A stretch of DNA of 25,299 nucleotides from positions 1 through 25,299 of the forward strand of contig DVMK01000225.1 of assembly GCA_018715025.1 (NCBI GenBank), given 5' to 3'. A program made the translations under genes and the position numbers. Positions 1-8,204 of the stretch are shown piece by piece; the first letter of the stretch is position 1, and every line of letters starts with the position of its first letter. A model generated the notes under the pieces. It saw only the letters and a list, made by a program, of their open reading frames with translations. It made no database searches and had not been told where the DNA came from. Source of the stretch: Candidatus Caccousia avistercoris. GTDB taxonomy: Bacteria; Bacillota; Clostridia; Oscillospirales; Acutalibacteraceae.

Positions 1-3
1 GTT

Positions 4-33
4 CTATAAACTTTCTATCTCTTTTTCTTTCAT
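4..33 (-). other. Possible 9-codon ORF or broken gene start
   Basis: On the minus strand a perfect AGGAGG (complement of 42-47) lies 8 nt before an ATG (33-31). The frame reads MKEKEIESL and then meets TAG at 6-4. The ribosome site is as good as any in the window, so real initiation is plausible. The product could be a leader peptide, or the start of a gene cut by a one-base deletion: one extra A before the stop would let the frame continue as L-I-E. The window ends 3 bases further on, so neither option can be tested here. Confidence 0.15.
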
Positions 34-73
34 CGAAAAGGCCTCCTGTTTTTTAAGCTGTCCGACCGCAATT

Positions 74-295
74 TTATTCAAATAAATCCTCCTCTTTCTC
101 CCCCTCGGCTGAGCCGGGGAGTGTCTTTCCGCTAAAGCATGTTAAAACAGGAGTAACACCGCTTGGCGCCACTCCTGCTAAAATCGAATATTCCTGCTCA
201 GGACCCTTTTTGTGCTGTTCACTCAATCTGGACCGGTTCGCCTCCAGCGGTGGGCTTTTTGTCGCAAAACCGGCGGGGGCCGTTCCCGCCGCCAT
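74..295 (-). CDS. Possible small protein of unknown function (73 aa)
   Basis: This is an open minus-strand frame from ATG (295-293) to TAA (76-74). A GGGGA lies 8 nt before the start. The next minus-strand start signal, a perfect AGGAGG, follows about 27 nt after the stop, as in an operon. The sequence has no cysteine-rich, membrane or known catalytic pattern; its C-terminus is acidic (EGEKEEDLFE). I recognise no family. Against it being real: it lies divergent to and overlapping the upstream region of ypeB, and it contains a strong hairpin at 148-177. It could equally be a fortuitous frame through a dispersed repeat. Low confidence. Confidence 0.2.
   Translation of the reverse strand: MAAGTAPAGFATKSPPLEANRSRLSEQHKKGPEQEYSILAGVAPSGVTPVLTCFSGKTLPGSAEGEKEEDLFE
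144..177 (-). terminator. Minus-strand hairpin followed by a T run
   Basis: CAGGAGT (148-154) is complementary to ACTCCTG (171-177). Read as minus-strand RNA, the inner arms GGCGCC and GGUGUU also pair fully through G-U pairs around a 4-nt loop, giving about 13 bp followed by UUUU (147-144). On the plus strand the inner arms mismatch, so the structure belongs to a minus-strand transcript. It could be a weak terminator or a leader element for something running off the left edge. The rest of 1-376 holds only the two minus-strand ORFs and the possible ypeB promoter. Confidence 0.35.
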
Positions 296-324
296 TCTTC
301 ACGTCCCCGTGTTCCCCAGGCCGG

Positions 325-353
325 GAATAATCCGCTTCCTTCCGGCCACAATA
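325..353 (+). promoter_or_regulatory. Possible forespore (SigG-type) promoter of ypeB
   Basis: GAATA (325-329) fits the SigF/SigG -35 pattern GHATR. Seventeen bases later CACAATA (347-353) differs from the -10 pattern CATWHTA at one position. Transcription would begin near 360, just before the proposed ypeB start. In Bacillus subtilis the sleB-ypeB operon is SigG-dependent, which fits. No SigA-type promoter was evident here. The patterns are short and degenerate, so this is suggestive only. Confidence 0.35.
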
Positions 354-376
354 AGGAAGAACACGCAGCAGAGGAT

Positions 377-1663
377 GTGAAGAATTTGCAAAAAAGGAAA
401 AGGTACCGGATTGTTATGATAACCTTTATCATCGCCGTTATCCTGGTTCTTGGCGGGACGACCATCAGCGGGTACACAGAAGCCGCCCGCTACCGCCGGG
501 ACCTGAACTACACCTACGAGCGGGCTTTGGGAGACCTGAACGACTGCGTCTCTTCCATGGAAACCACGCTGAACAAAAGCATTTACGCCAATACAGCCAC
601 CCAGCAGAACGGGCTGGCCGCCCGCCTGATGCGGGAAGCCAGCATGGCCAAGGCCGCCCTGGCCGTTCTGCCCCTCTCGGACGGGAGCCTGTTTGAGGCC
701 AGCCGGTTCATTACCCAGGCGGGCGACTTCGCCATGTCCCTCTCCTCCCGCATCTCCGCCGGGGGCAGCATCACCGAGGAGGAGTACCAGTCCATGAAGC
801 AGATGGGCGAATACGCCAAGCGCCTGCGGGAAAGCCTGCAAAGCGCAGACACGGACTTCAGCGGCGGGCAGCCGGGGGATTTTAAGGAAACCGAGGACAA
901 TTTCACCGATTACCCCACGCTGATTTACGACGGCCCCTTCTCTGACCACATCGCCCAAAAGCAGCCTGCCTTTCTGGAAGGCAAGGAGGAGATCCGCCAG
1001 GGGAACGCCCAGAACAGCGCCGCCCAATTCCTGGGCGTTTCCCAGAGCGAACTGCAGCACGACGGCGACACCGAGGGCAACCTGGCCACCTACAACTTTT
1101 CCGGCGGCACCAAGCGGATCACCATCTCCCGCCTGGGGGGCTACCCGGTGGCTCTCATCGACAGCCGCTCTGTGGGAACCGCCGTGCTTTCCTATGAGGA
1201 CGCGGCGGCGGCGGCCGTCGGCTTTTTTGAAAGCCACGGCATCACCGGCATGCGGGAAAGCTACTATGTGATCAACGACAACATCTGTACGCTGAACTAC
1301 GCCTATGAGGAAAACGGCGTCACCTATTACCCGGATCTGATCAAGGTTTCGGTGGCGCTGGACGACGGGAGCATCCTCGAGTACAACGCCACCGGCTTTT
1401 TGATGAACCACCGCCAGCGGGAAGCCCCCCAGCCCGCCCTCACCATGGAGGAAGCCCGCCAGCGGGTGAGCCCCCACCTGACGGCGGGGGAAGGGCGGCT
1501 GGCGGTGATCCCCACCGCGGGCCTGAACGAGGTGCTCACCTACGAATTCCTCTGCCAGGGGGAAAACGGCGACCAGGTGCTGGTGTATATCAACGCGGAC
1601 ACCGGCTACGAGGAGCAGATCCTCATCCTGCTCTCGTCCGGCAACGGCATCCTCACCCGGTAA
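377..1663 (+). CDS. ypeB: Spore germination protein YpeB
   Basis: YpeB is a membrane-anchored spore protein needed to stabilise and localise the cortex-lytic enzyme SleB. The 428-aa product has a basic N-terminus (KNLQKRKRYR), one membrane segment at about residues 12-33, a long helical middle region containing the family hallmark IYDGPFSDHI, and two C-terminal PepSY-like segments. The chosen start is GTG 377, which keeps the positive residues before the membrane helix. Its ribosome site (AGAGGA) is very close to the start. ATG 416, preceded by AAGGAAAAGG, is a real alternative and aligns with the shorter Bacillus N-terminus. The frame stays open further upstream to 212 but that part does not look like YpeB. 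sleB, the usual partner, is not immediately upstream. Stop TAA lies inside the hairpin shared with rtcB. Confidence 0.9.
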   Translation: MKNLQKRKRYRIVMITFIIAVILVLGGTTISGYTEAARYRRDLNYTYERALGDLNDCVSSMETTLNKSIYANTATQQNGLAARLMREASMAKAALAVLPLSDGSLFEASRFITQAGDFAMSLSSRISAGGSITEEEYQSMKQMGEYAKRLRESLQSADTDFSGGQPGDFKETEDNFTDYPTLIYDGPFSDHIAQKQPAFLEGKEEIRQGNAQNSAAQFLGVSQSELQHDGDTEGNLATYNFSGGTKRITISRLGGYPVALIDSRSVGTAVLSYEDAAAAAVGFFESHGITGMRESYYVINDNICTLNYAYEENGVTYYPDLIKVSVALDDGSILEYNATGFLMNHRQREAPQPALTMEEARQRVSPHLTAGEGRLAVIPTAGLNEVLTYEFLCQGENGDQVLVYINADTGYEEQILILLSSGNGILTR

Positions 1664-1680
1664 GCCCGCCGGGGGCTTAC
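1660..1680. terminator. Shared hairpin between convergent ypeB and rtcB
   Basis: GTAAGCCC (1660-1667) and GGGCTTAC (1673-1680) form a perfect 8-bp stem with a 5-nt loop. The ypeB stop codon (TAA, 1661-1663) is in the left arm and the rtcB stop (TAA on the minus strand, 1679-1677) is in the right arm. There is no T run on either side, so any termination would be weak or would need another factor. Confidence 0.5.
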
Positions 1681-2882
1681 TCCGCCCCGGCCTTGAAATT
1701 GTACACCGGCTTCAGCACCGTGAGGATTTCCGCCGTGTCCCCAATATTCCCCGCAATGTCCTCCATGCTCTTGTAGGCCATGGGGCATTCGTCCAGGGTG
1801 GCCTTGCCCACCGAGGTGGTGTACACCCCCGCCATCTGCTTTTTAAACTCTGACACGGTGAACGACTGCTTGGCGGCGGAGCGGCTCATAAGCCGCCCGG
1901 CCCCGTGGGGGGCGGAGCAGTTCCAGTCCTCGTTCCCCTTCCCCAGGCAGATAAGGCTGCCGTCCCGCATATTGATGGGGATGAGCAGCCGTTCCCCCGC
2001 CTGGGCGGAGACGGCCCCCTTCCGCAGGATGTTGTGCTCCAGGTCGATATAATTATGGATGGTGGTAAACTGATCCGCAACGTGCAGGCCCATTCCCTTC
2101 ACGATCTCGTCCACCATAGCCCGGCGGTTCAGCAGGGCGAACTCCTGCACAATCCTCATGTCGTGCAGGTACTGCTCCAGCAGGCCGCCGGCAACATAGG
2201 CCAGATGCCGCGGCACCGGGGTGCGCTTGGCGTTTTTCAGGATCTTCAGCTGCTTCTGAATCTCTTTCGCCCGGCCCTGGGCCTTCAGCCCGGCAATCAG
2301 CCGCTCCTCATCCTCCCGGCTGCTGCCGTTCAGCGCCCGGTAGCCCTCGTTCTGGTAATAAGAGGCCACCTCCACCCCCAGGTGGCGGCTGCCGGAGTGC
2401 ACCACCAGGTACAGGTTCCCCTCCCCGTCCTGGTCCAACTCAATGAAGTGGTTGCCGCCGCCCAGGGTGCCCAGGCTTTTCCGGGCCCGGTCCAGGTTCA
2501 CCTTTTCCCGGCAGCGCAGGCTGTGCAGGTTCGTCTGGGCAAAGTACCGGTGGGTTTTGGCCCGCACCGAAAACCCGGAGGGAATTTTTTCATAAATCAG
2601 CTTGTCCAGCTTCTGCAGTTCCACCCGCTTTTCCCGCAGGCGCACCGTCTCCATGCCGCAGCCGATGTCCACCCCCACCAGGTTGGGCACCACCTTGCCG
2701 GTAATGGTCATGGTGGTGCCCACGGTGCAGCCCGCCCCGGCGTGGATGTCCGGCATCATGCGGATGCGGCTGCCCTCGGTGAAGGGCTGGCTGCACAGCT
2801 CCGCCACCTGGGCCAGGGATTCCTGATCCACCACATCTGTAAAAATTTTTGCTTCGCTGTATTTTCCTTTGATCTCTAACAT
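1677..2882 (-). CDS. rtcB: RNA-splicing ligase RtcB
   Basis: RtcB joins RNA ends bearing 2',3'-cyclic phosphate or 3'-phosphate to 5'-OH ends, using GTP and Mn2+. The 401-aa protein carries the metal and guanylylation residues of the family: VGVDIGCGM (Asp72, Cys75), GGGNHFIELD (Asn144, His145), VHSGSRHLG (His162), IHNYID (His276) and APHGAGRLMSR (His326, the expected GMP-linked histidine). The start is ATG 2882, preceded by GAGAGGAG; the frame is open further upstream but that part is unlike RtcB. Neither RtcA cyclase nor archease is adjacent, so its role here (RNA repair after damage or toxin cleavage) is inferred. It lies downstream of the flavin reductase on the same strand, separated by a terminator and two hairpins. 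Confidence 0.95.
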   Translation of the reverse strand: MLEIKGKYSEAKIFTDVVDQESLAQVAELCSQPFTEGSRIRMMPDIHAGAGCTVGTTMTITGKVVPNLVGVDIGCGMETVRLREKRVELQKLDKLIYEKIPSGFSVRAKTHRYFAQTNLHSLRCREKVNLDRARKSLGTLGGGNHFIELDQDGEGNLYLVVHSGSRHLGVEVASYYQNEGYRALNGSSREDEERLIAGLKAQGRAKEIQKQLKILKNAKRTPVPRHLAYVAGGLLEQYLHDMRIVQEFALLNRRAMVDEIVKGMGLHVADQFTTIHNYIDLEHNILRKGAVSAQAGERLLIPINMRDGSLICLGKGNEDWNCSAPHGAGRLMSRSAAKQSFTVSEFKKQMAGVYTTSVGKATLDECPMAYKSMEDIAGNIGDTAEILTVLKPVYNFKAGAE

Positions 2883-2905
2883 AAAGCTCCTCTCAAATAT
2901 TCCAG

Positions 2906-2960
2906 GGGGACGGGCGGTTCTGCCGGCCCGTCCCCGACTCTGCCCGCGCCCTCCGCGGGC
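2906..2960 (-). promoter_or_regulatory. Two strong hairpins in the rtcB leader
   Basis: GGGGACGGGC (2906-2915) pairs perfectly with GCCCGTCCCC (2926-2935). GCCCGCG (2942-2948) pairs with CGCGGGC (2954-2960). The first stem ends about 23 nt before the rtcB start, just upstream of its ribosome site. No clear minus-strand promoter was found between 2883 and 3007, so rtcB may depend on read-through from the flavin reductase. A regulatory role is inference. Confidence 0.4.
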
Positions 2961-2984
2961 GCAGGCCGGTATTGGGAGGAGCGG

Positions 2985-3008
2985 AAAAGAGGGGCCGCCC
3001 CCTCTTTT
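2985..3008 (-). terminator. Terminator after the flavin reductase gene
   Basis: AAAAGAGGGG (2985-2994) and CCCCTCTTTT (2999-3008) form a perfect 10-bp stem with a 4-nt loop. It begins at the flavin reductase stop codon and ends in U-rich RNA on the minus strand. Outer arms GGTATTGG and CCAATACC extend the inverted repeat to about 2967-3031, reaching into the 3' end of the coding region. Confidence 0.7.
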
Positions 3009-3517
3009 TACTCCTCTTTTTCCAATACCTTCACAATCTCCCCCACAAACACCCGGTGGAAGTCCTTCTGGGGGTAATGCTGCTCTGCCAGGGCTTCGTC
3101 CAGGAAGCACCCCGGCTCCATGTCCTGCCGGTACAGCTTTTTGCACACCAGCACCAGCCGGGCCTCTGCCGGGAAGGGGGCCAGGTCAAAGGCGGGGGTC
3201 AGGCCCGTCTCCTTCCATTTGTCCACGTCCCTGCCGCTTTTAGAGCCGCAGAAGCTCAGCGCAGAACGGTACCCCTCGTCGAAAAAGGCCAGGGTGTAGT
3301 ATTCCTCCCGCTCCAGAAATTCCAGCGTATACCGCTGGGGGCGGAGAAAGGAAAAAGCCACCGGCTTGTTCCAAAGCACGCCCACGCCGCCCCAGCTGGC
3401 CGTCATGGTGTTGCTCTTTTCCCGGGTGCCGGCGGTCACCAGCATCCAGTCCTTCCCGATTGCCTCAAAGGGATTGTCCTTCCATTCATATACATTGCGC
3501 TCTTTCCATCCAGTCAT
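3008..3517 (-). CDS. Flavin reductase-like FMN-binding protein
   Basis: This 169-aa protein resembles the flavin reductase-like FMN-binding (split beta-barrel) family. The opening NPFEAIGKDWMLVTAG, followed by NTMTASWGGVGVLWNKP, is typical of the small clostridial branch, in which this segment binds FMN. The later RYTLEFLEREEYYTLAFF and HRVFVGEIVKVLE segments fit the barrel core. The substrate is unknown; family members reduce flavins or carry out other FMN-dependent redox steps. The protein has no signal peptide or membrane segment, so it is cytoplasmic. The start ATG 3517 has AGGAGG at good spacing. It lies 43 nt after the Nudix gene on the same strand and is probably co-transcribed with it. 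Confidence 0.85.
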   Translation of the reverse strand: MTGWKERNVYEWKDNPFEAIGKDWMLVTAGTREKSNTMTASWGGVGVLWNKPVAFSFLRPQRYTLEFLEREEYYTLAFFDEGYRSALSFCGSKSGRDVDKWKETGLTPAFDLAPFPAEARLVLVCKKLYRQDMEPGCFLDEALAEQHYPQKDFHRVFVGEIVKVLEKEE

Positions 3518-3560
3518 GGGAAAAACCTCCTGTCTTTTCTATGTCATGTGTTTCCAGTGC

Positions 3561-4094
3561 TTACGGCCGCAGCAGGCCCTTTTCCAGCAGGAAATCCAGC
3601 CTGCCCTGAAACTGGGGGATGGACCTCCCCTCCCGCAGAAGGCGGGCGAACTCTTCCGGCGCGGCCCAGCGGGCGTCTGCCGTTTCCCCCTTCTGCAGGG
3701 TGAGGGATTCCAGGGGCGCGTCCCGGCGCAGCAGGTAAATGTCCCGAAACACGGCGGGCTCCCGGGAGGTGTACAGCAGGGTCAGCTCCCCCTCCTCCGC
3801 TTTCAGGCCCGTTTCCTCCCGCAGCTCCCGGCAGGCGGCCCGGCGGCTGGTCTCCCCCGCCAGGGCAGAGCCGCCCGTCACCTCCCACAGGCCGGGGTAG
3901 GCGTCCTTCTGCGGGTCCCGCAGGGTGAGCAGGATCTGCCCCTGCCGGTTTACCGTCCAGATCTCCACCACCAGGTGGTACTCCCCCGGGGCCAGGGGCA
4001 GGCCCCGCCGGTGGGTTTTCCCCAGCGGCCTGCGCCTGCCGTCGTACAGGTCCCAAAGCTCCCCGCCCGCGGCGGGGACGTGCTGTGCTTCCAT
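3561..4094 (-). CDS. Nudix hydrolase (IPP isomerase-like subgroup)
   Basis: The 177-aa cytoplasmic protein contains an exact Nudix box, G-x5-E-x7-RELREETGL, at residues 75-97 (Gly75, Glu81, Arg89, Glu90, Glu93, Glu94). The N-terminal ELWDLYD...RRPLGKTHRRG and the YHLVVEIWTVN strand resemble the branch related to type I isopentenyl-diphosphate isomerase and YfcD. Such proteins usually hydrolyse nucleoside diphosphate derivatives; the substrate cannot be read from the sequence. The start ATG 4094 has GGAGGT 8 nt upstream. The frame continues open upstream to 4349 but that part covers the promoter region and is not Nudix-like. It is the first gene of the minus-strand group and is divergent from argG. 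Confidence 0.88.
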   Translation of the reverse strand: MEAQHVPAAGGELWDLYDGRRRPLGKTHRRGLPLAPGEYHLVVEIWTVNRQGQILLTLRDPQKDAYPGLWEVTGGSALAGETSRRAACRELREETGLKAEEGELTLLYTSREPAVFRDIYLLRRDAPLESLTLQKGETADARWAAPEEFARLLREGRSIPQFQGRLDFLLEKGLLRP

Positions 4095-4128
4095 GCAGCG
4101 CCACCTCCATTCTATTGATCCCCTTCCT

Positions 4129-4157
4129 ATTTTATACAGGATTTGGGGAAAATACAA
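4129..4157 (-). promoter_or_regulatory. SigA-type promoter of the Nudix gene
   Basis: On the minus strand TTGTAT (4157-4152) and TAAAAT (4134-4129) are separated by 17 bp, about 35 bp before the Nudix start. The site is divergent from the argG promoter. Between the two promoters (4158-4268) nothing else was recognised. Confidence 0.5.
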
Positions 4158-4268
4158 GGATTTTCCGCCGCCCGCCCCCTCCCCTGCGCCCCCGCTGCCG
4201 GGCAGGCTGCAAAACCAGCATAGATTTCTCTGCGTTTTTCCGTGGAATCTGGTGTAAAATCCACAAAC

Positions 4269-4282
4269 TGAATATTTATGCA
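4269..4282 (+). promoter_or_regulatory. ARG box (predicted ArgR operator)
   Basis: TGAATATTTATGCA matches the Firmicutes ARG box core TGAAT-WWWW-ATTCA with one mismatch (G for T in the right half). It lies just upstream of the argG -35 element, in an AT-rich stretch that stands out from its GC-rich surroundings. With arginine bound, ArgR would be expected to repress the arg operon from here. argR itself is not in the window. Confidence 0.7.
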
Positions 4283-4290
4283 TAAAACTC

Positions 4291-4318
4291 TTGATTTCTT
4301 GCAGAAAACGTGTATAAT
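4291..4318 (+). promoter_or_regulatory. SigA promoter of the arginine operon
   Basis: TTGATT (4291-4296), a 16-bp spacer and a perfect TATAAT (4313-4318) lie about 70 bp before argG. Transcription should begin near 4325. The ARG box sits 8 bp upstream of the -35. Confidence 0.78.
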
Positions 4319-4384
4319 GAATCATGGAAGGAGAAAGAAACATCCGCACATTATTTTGAACTGATCATAAAGGGGACGTTACTT

Positions 4385-5617
<1,233 letters not shown>

Positions 5618-5637
5618 TAAACGGCGCTGTGCGCGTT

Positions 5638-5679
5638 CTGGGGATCGATCCCGTTTTCGATCCCCAGATTTCATTTTTA
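5638..5679 (+). terminator. Hairpin with T-rich tail between argG and argH
   Basis: CTGGGGATCG (5638-5647) pairs perfectly with CGATCCCCAG (5658-5667) and is followed by ATTTCATTTTTA. This has the form of a leaky intrinsic terminator or an mRNA-stabilising hairpin, and could lower expression of argH and later genes relative to argG. No new promoter was seen before argH. Confidence 0.5.
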
Positions 5680-5695
5680 TGAAGGAGAATTCGCC

Positions 5696-7108
5696 ATGAA
5701 GCTATGGACAGGAAGATTCCACAAGGAACTGGATAAGGCGACGAACGATTTCAACTCCTCCATCTCCTTTGACAGCCGCATGGCCCGGGAGGACATTGAG
5801 GGGAGCATTGCCCACGCCACCATGCTGGGGGCCTGCGGCATTGTAGAGCAGAAGGAGGCCCAGGCCATCTGCGCCGGCCTGGAAGGGATTCTGGCAGACC
5901 TGGAAAGCGGAAAGCTGGCCATTGACCCCGGCGCAGAGGACATTCACACCTTTGTGGAGGGCGAGCTCACCGCCCGCCTGGGGGACGCAGGCAAGCGCCT
6001 GCACACCGCCCGCAGCCGGAACGACCAGGTGGCCCTTGACGTGCGTCTGTACCTGCGCAGGCAGTGCCGGGCCCTGCAGGGCCAGCTGGAAGAGCTGGTG
6101 CATGTGCTGTGCCGCCGCGCCATAGAGCACAGCGGCGCCGTCATGCCCGGCTACACCCACCTGCAGCGGGCCCAGCCCATCACCTTCGGCCACCACCTGA
6201 TGGCCTACGCCGAGATGCTTCTGCGTGACATTTCCCGCCTGGAGGACGCCTGCGGCCGCATGAACGTGTGCCCCCTGGGCTCGGGTGCGCTGGCGGGCAC
6301 CACCTACCCGCTGGACCGGGAGATGACGGCCTCTCTGCTGGGCTTTTCCGGCCCCACCCGCAACAGCCTGGACGGCGTTTCTGACCGTGACTTCTGCATG
6401 GAGCTGGCCGCCTGCATCGCCATCTGCATGGTGCATCTCTCCCGCTTTTCCGAGGAGATCATCCTCTGGTGCTCCTGGGAATTCAAATTTGTCGAGCTGG
6501 ACGACGCCTTCTCCACCGGCTCCAGCATTATGCCCCAGAAAAAGAACCCGGACATTGCAGAGCTGGTGCGGGGCAAAACCGGCCGGGTCATCGGCAGCCT
6601 GACCACCCTGCTCACCATGATGAAGGGCCTGCCCCTGGCCTACAACAAGGACATGCAGGAGGACAAGGAGGCTGTTTTCGACGCGGTGGACACCCTCCGC
6701 ATGTGCCTGACCGCCTTCATCCCCATGGTGGAAACCATGCGGGTGCTGCCGGAAAACATGCGGAAGGCCGCTGCCGGCGGCTTCATCAACGCCACCGACT
6801 GCGCCGACTACCTGGTGGGCAGGGGGCTCCCCTTCCGGGACGCCTACAAGGTGACGGGGGCCATTGTGGCCTACTGCATTGACAACGGGTATACATTGGA
6901 GAATCTTCCTTTGGAAAAATACAAAGAGTATCATCATTTGTTTGAAAACGATGTTTACGAGGCGATTTCTCTGGAGCGCTGCGTCAACGGCAGGAAGGTG
7001 CTGGGCGGCCCCGCGCCGGAGAATGTGCGGCGCGAGGCCCAGCGGGTGCTGGATTTGCTGCAGGAACGCCGGGCCGGACAGGGAGGAAAGGATGAGGGAC
7101 ATGATTAA
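5696..7108 (+). CDS. argH: Argininosuccinate lyase
   Basis: ArgH cleaves argininosuccinate to arginine and fumarate. The 470-aa protein belongs to the fumarase/aspartase superfamily. It begins with the typical MKLWTGRF, has HTARSRNDQVA and TRLQRAQP-like (THLQRAQPITFGHH) segments, and carries the signature GSSIMPQKKNPD with the catalytic serine loop at about residues 275-286. AAGGAG precedes ATG 5696. Its end overlaps argC by 17 nt. A stretch of roughly 90 nt near the 3' end (about 6889-6975) is clearly AT-richer, with codons such as TTG, CAT and TTT that its neighbours avoid, although the protein there (YTLENLPLEKYKEYHHLF) is normal for the family. Confidence 0.97.
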   Translation: MKLWTGRFHKELDKATNDFNSSISFDSRMAREDIEGSIAHATMLGACGIVEQKEAQAICAGLEGILADLESGKLAIDPGAEDIHTFVEGELTARLGDAGKRLHTARSRNDQVALDVRLYLRRQCRALQGQLEELVHVLCRRAIEHSGAVMPGYTHLQRAQPITFGHHLMAYAEMLLRDISRLEDACGRMNVCPLGSGALAGTTYPLDREMTASLLGFSGPTRNSLDGVSDRDFCMELAACIAICMVHLSRFSEEIILWCSWEFKFVELDDAFSTGSSIMPQKKNPDIAELVRGKTGRVIGSLTTLLTMMKGLPLAYNKDMQEDKEAVFDAVDTLRMCLTAFIPMVETMRVLPENMRKAAAGGFINATDCADYLVGRGLPFRDAYKVTGAIVAYCIDNGYTLENLPLEKYKEYHHLFENDVYEAISLERCVNGRKVLGGPAPENVRREAQRVLDLLQERRAGQGGKDEGHD

Positions 7109-8135
7109 AGCAGGCGTTGTGGGGGCTACCGGCTACGCAGGGGCAGAGCTGTGCCGCCTGCTCACCGGCCACCCGGGGGCGGAGCTGGCCGCGGTGAGCT
7201 CCGTCAGCTTCGAGGGCAAGGCCCTTTGGGAGGTCTACCCCTCCTACTACCAGGTGTGCGGCCCGGTGTGCGGCACCCAGGAGCAGGTGGTGGAGCAGTG
7301 CGACGTGGTTTTCGCCGCGCTGCCCCACGGCCTTTCGCAGGAGCTGGCGGCGGAATGCGCCCGGAAGGGCAGGGTCTTTATTGACCTGGGGGCCGACTTC
7401 CGCCTGGAGAGCGAGGAGGAGTACCAGGAATGGTACGGCGGCGGCTTTTTGGACAGGGAGCTGCACCAAAGGGCCGTTTACGGCCTGCCGGAGCTGTTCC
7501 GGGAGAAGATCCGCGGCCAGCGGCTCATTGCCAACCCGGGGTGCTACACCACGGCGGTGCCCCTGGCCCTGTACCCCGCCCTGGAGGCCGGCCTGATTGA
7601 GAAGGACGGCATTGTGGCGGACTGCAAGTCCGGCGTCACCGGCGCAGGCCGGAAGATGACCCAGAACACCCATTACCCCGAGCTGAACGAGGCCTTCACC
7701 GCCTACAAGGTGGCGGCCCACCGCCACACCCCGGAGATGGAGCAGACCCTTTCCAAGGCGGCGGGCGCGCCGGTGCGGCTCACCTTTGTGCCCCACCTGC
7801 TGCCGGTGAACCGGGGCATTCTGGCCACCTGCTACGCCAGGGTCAGGCCCGGCGTCACCCTGGAGCAGCTGGAGGAAACGTACCGGGAAAGGTACGGCGG
7901 GGAGTATTTCATCCGCCTGCTGCCCAAGGGCCGGGTGGCGGACATCAAGAACGTGTGGTACTCCAATTTCTGCGACATTTCCCTCCACCTGGACAAGCGC
8001 ACCTCCACGTTCATCGCCATTTCCGCCATTGACAACATGGTGAAGGGGGCCGCCGGGCAGGCGGTGCAGAACATGAACCTGGCCTTCGGCCTGGAGGAAA
8101 CCGCCGGGCTGAAGCTGTTCCCCCCCGCCTTTTAG
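7092..8135 (+). CDS. argC: N-acetyl-gamma-glutamyl-phosphate reductase
   Basis: ArgC reduces N-acetylglutamyl phosphate to the semialdehyde with NADPH. The 347-aa protein opens with the nucleotide-binding GATGYAGAELCRLL and holds the active-site cysteine in NPGCYTTAV (Cys151). The conserved KSGVTGAGRK and HRHTPEMEQ segments follow. The start is ATG 7092, with GGAGG 5 nt upstream inside argH; ATG 7101 (MIKAGVVG) is an equally reasonable start giving 344 aa. The overlap with argH implies translational coupling. Confidence 0.96.
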   Translation: MRDMIKAGVVGATGYAGAELCRLLTGHPGAELAAVSSVSFEGKALWEVYPSYYQVCGPVCGTQEQVVEQCDVVFAALPHGLSQELAAECARKGRVFIDLGADFRLESEEEYQEWYGGGFLDRELHQRAVYGLPELFREKIRGQRLIANPGCYTTAVPLALYPALEAGLIEKDGIVADCKSGVTGAGRKMTQNTHYPELNEAFTAYKVAAHRHTPEMEQTLSKAAGAPVRLTFVPHLLPVNRGILATCYARVRPGVTLEQLEETYRERYGGEYFIRLLPKGRVADIKNVWYSNFCDISLHLDKRTSTFIAISAIDNMVKGAAGQAVQNMNLAFGLEETAGLKLFPPAF

Positions 8136-8138
8136 CCT

Positions 8139-8167
8139 GCGGCGCAGCCGGCCCCTCCGGCCGCCGC
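8139..8167 (+). other. Intercistronic hairpin, argC-argJ
   Basis: GCGGCG (8139-8144) pairs with CGCCGC (8162-8167), and GCCGG (8147-8151) with CCGGC (8157-8161), leaving a 2-nt bulge and a 5-nt loop. There is no T run, so it is more likely to protect or partition the mRNA than to terminate. Confidence 0.35.
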
Positions 8168-8204
8168 CCCACATTCATCCCAGCAAAAGGAGCATGAGTA
8201 AGCT

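Noticed and set aside
148..177. Resemblance to a T-box element (GGAGTGGCGCC on the minus strand)
   Set aside because: The conserved TGGNACCGCG core is not present and no stem I or specifier region could be found.
299..1477. 392-codon open frame on the minus strand
   Set aside because: It lies opposite ypeB, has the Gly/Val/Ala/His-rich composition of an antisense shadow of GC-rich coding DNA, and no protein motif.
1905..2879. 324-codon open frame on the plus strand
   Set aside because: Antisense shadow of rtcB, which has all catalytic residues on the minus strand.
4324..4359. 11-codon ORF in the argG leader
   Set aside because: It would begin at or before the predicted transcription start and has no ribosome site.
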